Assembly (NCBI RefSeq): GCF_004570345.1
Contig: NZ_SPQM01000031.1
Span: forward strand, 1-39,321
Length of the DNA stretch: 39,321 nt
Direction of reading: 5' to 3'
DNA from: Blastococcus sp. CT_GayMR20
GTDB taxonomy: Bacteria; Actinomycetota; Actinomycetes; Mycobacteriales; Geodermatophilaceae
Position 1 is the first letter of the stretch; each line of letters starts with the position of its first letter. Of this stretch, positions 33,615 to 39,321 are shown piece after piece. A model generated the notes under the pieces. That model saw only the letters and a program-made list of their open reading frames with translations, had not been told where the DNA came from and searched no databases. The position numbers were made by a program, and so were the translations under genes.

Positions 33615-34199
33615 TCCGGCGGCCCGCGCCAGCAGTCGCGCGGCGGGTGGCCGCAGCTCTCGTTCGAGCTCCCAGAGTCCCCTCGCCAGTCGCTGGCCGA
33701 TCGCCTGCCGGGAGATGCCTAGCCGGGCGGCGGCCTGCGCCTGCGTGGCTCCACCCGAGACCAGGGCGATGGCCTCCCACGCCTGCGGGCTGCGCCGTTC
33801 CACCAGCACGGCGAGGGCGCTAAGCACGGCCTGGGCGTCGGCAGCCTCGGAGGGAACACGGCCGCGGACGGCCAGCCGCGCCGGCCGGTGCTTCGCCGCC
33901 TCGACCGCCTGCCGGGCGCAGAAGAACGCCGTACCGGTGGCCGCCCGCGTGCTCGACGGCAGCGGGGTCAGCACCGGACCGGCGCCGACGCCAATGCTCC
34001 AGCCGCCCTCCCGCACGAGCTGCAGTACTACGTCGACCACGCCGTCGGGCTTTGCAATCAGGCCCTGGAACTCGTCGCCGGTGGTGCGCTCGAAGGGCAG
34101 CACGGTCTCGACGGCATCAGCGAGCCGGCGAAGCGTGGCGGCCACCCTGTCTGGCCCCCGGCGGCTCGCCCGCTGATCAACAGTCAGCACGTACGGCAC
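33612..34199 (-). CDS. SatD-like protein with C-terminal HTH
   Basis: The 195-aa protein begins YVLTVDQRAS and has LPFERTTGDEFQGLIAKPDG, VREGGWSIGVGAG, and GTAFFCARQAVEAAKHRPARL, the pattern of the SatD family. Near the C-terminus, ATQAQAAARLGISRQAIGQRLARGL is a clear helix-turn-helix. It is probably a DNA-binding protein; the ligand or signal is unknown. SatD itself was described beside a streptococcal SRP-related operon but its function is poorly defined. The start is a GTG at 34199 with only a distant AAGGTG. A decayed membrane-peptide gene follows immediately. Confidence 0.75.
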   Translation of the reverse strand: MPYVLTVDQRASRRGPDRVAATLRRLADAVETVLPFERTTGDEFQGLIAKPDGVVDVVLQLVREGGWSIGVGAGPVLTPLPSSTRAATGTAFFCARQAVEAAKHRPARLAVRGRVPSEAADAQAVLSALAVLVERRSPQAWEAIALVSGGATQAQAAARLGISRQAIGQRLARGLWELERELRPPAARLLARAAG

Positions 34200-34865
34200 T
34201 CAGCAAGACTGACACCTTTCATTATCGAAGGCTTGGGGCGGAAGCCACCCGAGGCCGGACCGGTGAGTTCGCTCTGCTGTGGTCGTCACTGCGTCGACCG
34301 ACCACCACCGTGTCGCTCTGGCGGATCGACTGGGTGCTCTTCGGTCACACGGGAGAACCGGGCGGCGGCGTCACGTGTCGATCGAGCCGGACCCGGTGGA
34401 GGGCCTCCAGCAGTCGGCCGCTGGCGCCCCACGACAGTCATCGTCGCGTGCCGTTGGAAGGCGATTCGATAGCACGCGCGAGCAGCCGGCCGCGAAACAG
34501 ACCTCGGTGACCCTGACGTCGCCGCGGCGATGCAGCGCCATCGCGCGCTCGATGCGCGCCCAGGGCCCCGCCCGCTGGCGTCATCGCAGTCGGCTAAGCG
34601 TGACGCGTCAAGAATTCCGCTGACCTGATGGACCACGCTGAGCGTGCGGATTGCGTCGAGGAGGTAGCGAGTGGCTCGCCGCTTGAGGGTGCCTGCCAGA
34701 GTGATGCGACCTGAGGCAAGGTCGACGTCCCCGGTGGCCGATCAGGCGGAGCTAGCGTGCGACGGATGGCAGAGGTGGGGACAGCCAGGCACATCATCAT
34801 TGCTTGTGCTGACCGCAGCTCCGATCACGTTCGAGCTGTGCCACCGGGGCAACGCGGGCTCGGCA
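34200..34865. other. Intergenic with BON-like fragment
   Basis: About 670 bases contain a decayed BON-like fragment (34580-34740). The remainder has only shadow frames. No promoter could be assigned with confidence. Confidence 0.35.
34580..34740 (-). pseudogene. BON-domain-like fragment
   Basis: The minus strand encodes GDVDLASGRITLAGTLKR followed by RATRYLLDAIRTLSVVHQVSGIL, resembling a BON domain (V..G.V.L.G......A...A....GV..V). A TGA lies in frame just upstream and no start codon is available. It is a remnant, perhaps of a CBS-BON protein of the kind common in stress clusters. Confidence 0.3.
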
Positions 34866-35462
34866 TCACGGGGAATCAAGCTCTCCCTCAGCGGCTGAAC
34901 TGGCTCCCCCTCGCAGCGCTGACGTCCGGTCCTGGCCCGCATCTCGCCTGCGTTCTCGGCACCCGTCGACTTCGGTCAAGTACAGGAGTGAAAACTTGCC
35001 GATCTGCACCTCGTCCCCTGAGACGAGGGACGCCTCAGCAACGGGCTCGTGGTTGACATACGTGCCGTTGAGGCTGCCAACGTCGCGAACGAGGAAGCCC
35101 TGCTCCCTGCGGTGAAACTCGGCGTGGCGGCGGCTGACGGTCACGTCGTCGAGGACGAGGTCGTTGTCTTGTTGCCTCCCGACGGTGATCACCGGTTGAT
35201 CGAGCACGAACCGGCTCTCCGCAGTTGGCCCCCGCTGCACGACCAGGAGCGCCGCCCCCGCCGGTAGTGGCTCGACCGCTTCGGGGTGAGCCTGCGTGGG
35301 CGGAGGGGCAAGTGCCGTTGGCGGGAGCTCGGGCTTCTCCCCGCCGCTGGCAGGCATCGCGCTCGTAGCGTTCGCGACCTGGTCATGGGCCAGCGCCGCT
35401 CCACACTGCACGCAGAAGCGACTGCCTTTGGGGTTGCGGTGGCCACATCGATGGCAGCGCAT
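34866..35462 (-). CDS. Zinc-ribbon FHA-domain protein (GarA-like)
   Basis: The 198-aa protein has an N-terminal zinc ribbon (Cys3, Cys6, Cys17, Cys20 in CHRCGHRNPKGSRFCVQC), a Pro/Ala linker and an FHA domain at about 70-165. The FHA domain shows AALLVVQRGPTAESRFVLD, VGRQQDNDLVLDDVTVSRRHAEF and VGSLNGTYVN, close to GarA/OdhI. FHA domains bind phosphothreonine. GarA carries a phosphorylated ETT motif before its FHA domain to inhibit 2-oxoglutarate metabolism; that motif is not seen here, so the target may differ. AGGAAG 7 nt before the ATG supports the start. The last 35 residues are basic and low-complexity. Confidence 0.85.
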   Translation of the reverse strand: MRCHRCGHRNPKGSRFCVQCGAALAHDQVANATSAMPASGGEKPELPPTALAPPPTQAHPEAVEPLPAGAALLVVQRGPTAESRFVLDQPVITVGRQQDNDLVLDDVTVSRRHAEFHRREQGFLVRDVGSLNGTYVNHEPVAEASLVSGDEVQIGKFSLLYLTEVDGCRERRRDAGQDRTSALRGGASSAAEGELDSP

Positions 35463-35557
35463 CAGTTACTTCCTCGCCGTTTCGTGGTAGATAGGGCCGG
35501 ACGGTCAAGGAACCGCCGGATGGTCACCGCCCGTCCGGCCCGTCAGCGCGGGCAGCA

Positions 35558-36007
35558 TCACCGGCTGGGACTGGTCGCACCCGACAAGGCCTTCTCCAGC
35601 CAGCTCTGCAGGGCCGGTGCGGGTGCCGCACCGGCTTGGCGGCTGATGACTCGCCCGTGGTCGAGGACCATGAGCGTGGGCACGGCCTGGACCGTGAACC
35701 GCTGCGCGGTCTGCGGGGCGGCATCGATGTTGACCTTGACCAGTTTGATGCGGCCGGCGAAGGTGCGGGCGAGTTCCTCCAGGGCGGGACTGACCATGCG
35801 GCAGGGGCCGCACCACGGTGCCCACAGATCGAGCAGGACCGGCAGTGGGGCCTGCTCGGCGACCGCGGTGAAGTCGGCGTCGCCGGCGTCGGCGATCCAG
35901 GGCAGCGGGGTGTGGCACTGGCCGCAGCGGGGGGTACCCGCCGCGGCGGCGGGCACCCGGTTGCGACGGCCGCAGTTGGTGCAGGCCACGACGGTCGGCG
36001 AGGTCAT
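35558..36007 (-). CDS. trxC: Thioredoxin-2-type protein with zinc ribbon
   Basis: This 149-aa thiol-disulfide reductase has an N-terminal zinc ribbon (Cys9, Cys12, Cys28, Cys31) as in TrxC/Trx2. The thioredoxin fold follows with the active site WCGPC at residues 65-69, VNIDAAPQTAQRFTVQAVPTLMV (cis-Pro) and a normal C-terminal helix. It lies 11 bp after clpB on the same strand, so it is the last gene of the chaperone operon and would repair oxidised proteins beside the disaggregase. GGAGG lies 4-5 nt before the ATG at 36007; a longer start at 36022 would contain that site and is rejected. Confidence 0.93.
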   Translation of the reverse strand: MTSPTVVACTNCGRRNRVPAAAAGTPRCGQCHTPLPWIADAGDADFTAVAEQAPLPVLLDLWAPWCGPCRMVSPALEELARTFAGRIKLVKVNIDAAPQTAQRFTVQAVPTLMVLDHGRVISRQAGAAPAPALQSWLEKALSGATSPSR

Positions 36008-36018
36008 GTCCCTCCTCC

Positions 36019-38655
<2,637 letters not shown>

Positions 38656-38656
38656 G

Positions 38657-39010
38657 TCATCCTCCGATGAGTGTCCGTGTGATCGTGGTGGGGGTGTTGG
38701 TGTGTGCCGTCGTCCGGCCCGGCTGCCGCCGCAGCGCAGCCTCCAGCGCTTCGATGCGGTCGAGCAGATCCAGTACCAGCCCGACGGCGGCGTAGTTCAG
38801 CGAGAAGCCGGCCCGCAGGCGCTGGATGCGCGCAAGGGTCGCCAGCTCCGTCGGGGCGAGCCACAGCCGGTCGGCGGCATCGCTTTCGGCCTCCAGCAGC
38901 CCGAGAGCGACCAGCCGGCGCACCAGCTCCGGGTGCAGCCGCGCCCGCGCAGCGAAGGTGTCCAGGTCCAGCAGCTCGACCCGACGCCGGCGCATGAGGG
39001 GATAGGTCAT
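38657..39010 (-). CDS. cbpM: Chaperone modulator CbpM (MerR-like)
   Basis: This 117-aa protein has a MerR-like fold: [32 protein letters not shown] is the recognition region and [33 protein letters not shown] the helical part. CbpM-type proteins bind the J domain of CbpA/DnaJ-like co-chaperones and modulate them. The HspR class of the same superfamily represses heat-shock operons, so a regulatory role is also possible. The ATG at 39010 overlaps the DnaJ stop as ATGA. The tail ([21 protein letters not shown]) is low-complexity. Confidence 0.85.
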   Translation of the reverse strand: MTYPLMRRRRVELLDLDTFAARARLHPELVRRLVALGLLEAESDAADRLWLAPTELATLARIQRLRAGFSLNYAAVGLVLDLLDRIEALEAALRRQPGRTTAHTNTPTTITRTLIGG

Positions 39011-39321
39011 GACGCCCTCCGGGCCTGTTTGCGCGCATCGAACTTCGAGACCGTGGCGAGTTCGGAGAACAATCTGCGTTCCTCCTCCGACAGCCGGTGC
39101 GGCACGACGATGCGCACCTCGGCGTAGAGATTCCCGGCTTCCCCGCGGGGGTTGGGCAGCCCGCGACCGCGCAGCCGTAGCCGCCGCCCGCTCGACGTGC
39201 CGGCCGGCACCTTGACCTTGGCTTCCCCGCCGGGGGTGTCGACCGCGACCGACGTGCCCAGCGCCGCTTCCCACGGCGCCAACGGCAGGTCGACGTAGAG
39301 GTCGCGACCCTCCACCCGGTA
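39007..39321 (-). CDS. DnaJ/CbpA-type co-chaperone, C-terminal part
   Basis: Only the last 104 residues are inside the window; the frame is open to the edge, so the J domain lies outside. The segment GRDLYVDLPLAPWEAALGTSVAVDTPGGEAKVKVPAGTSSG is the DnaJ C-terminal substrate-binding domain II, followed by RRLRLRGRGLPNPRGEAGNLY and EVRIVVPHRLSEEERRLFSEL. It lacks the usual dimerisation tail beyond that and ends RKQARRAS. It feeds unfolded clients to DnaK and works with the ClpB encoded next. Its stop overlaps cbpM (ATGA). Confidence 0.92.
   Translation of the reverse strand, partial: YRVEGRDLYVDLPLAPWEAALGTSVAVDTPGGEAKVKVPAGTSSGRRLRLRGRGLPNPRGEAGNLYAEVRIVVPHRLSEEERRLFSELATVSKFDARKQARRAS

Noticed and set aside
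34594..34800. HypC-like start MCLAVP on the minus strand
   Set aside because: Only the first few residues resemble HypC; the rest has no hydrogenase-maturation pattern, and a BON-like frame fits the same DNA better.

Overview
The window is a high-GC chromosomal segment with many GTG starts, tight 1-4 nt gene overlaps and genes typical of Actinomycetota: OpcA, Lsr2-like sequences, a GarA-like FHA protein, CbpM beside ClpB, and Xfp beside AckA. A member of Geodermatophilales or a relative is my best guess, but no rRNA or other marker gene is present to settle it.

Layout. 1-2.4 kb: the end of a GGDEF protein, then small hypothetical genes and a YjbR/MmcQ gene cut by an insertion sequence. 2.4-3.7 kb: an IS3-family element. 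4.1-14.0 kb: an accessory island. It starts with a tRNA-Arg(CCU) 3' fragment (attachment-site scar) and a tyrosine integrase. It carries a DUF4032 kinase-like protein, an AbiE toxin-antitoxin pair with three operator copies, a decayed methyltransferase, a two-gene short-Argonaute system (DREN-APAZ nuclease plus catalytically dead MID-PIWI pAgo, i.e. SPARDA type), and a frameshifted gene with an HExxH motif.

14.2-32.9 kb: a stress and central-metabolism region. It holds an extra adenylate kinase, phosphoketolase plus acetate kinase (acetyl-phosphate to acetate with ATP gain), an HtrA-like protease, TerC, HtpX protease, a DUF2905 protein, a cation/proton antiporter with a shortened regulatory subunit, OpcA and 6-phosphogluconolactonase without a neighbouring zwf, a PCuAC/LpqE-like lipoprotein and a Crp/Fnr regulator. 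Gene density is low here, and several intergenic stretches hold decayed gene fragments (transketolase, two Lsr2-like copies, a BON-like piece).

33.6-39.3 kb: a SatD-like regulator, a zinc-ribbon FHA protein, then a protein-quality-control operon read on the minus strand: dnaJ/cbpA (partial), cbpM, clpB and a thioredoxin-2 type protein.

The most notable system is the SPARDA-type operon at 10.4-13.2 kb. By analogy with characterised short-pAgo systems, the pAgo would load an RNA guide, recognise invader DNA and switch on the nuclease partner to degrade nucleic acids. It sits beside a second abortive-type system (AbiE) in what looks like a mobile defence island. No CRISPR array, rRNA or complete tRNA was seen.
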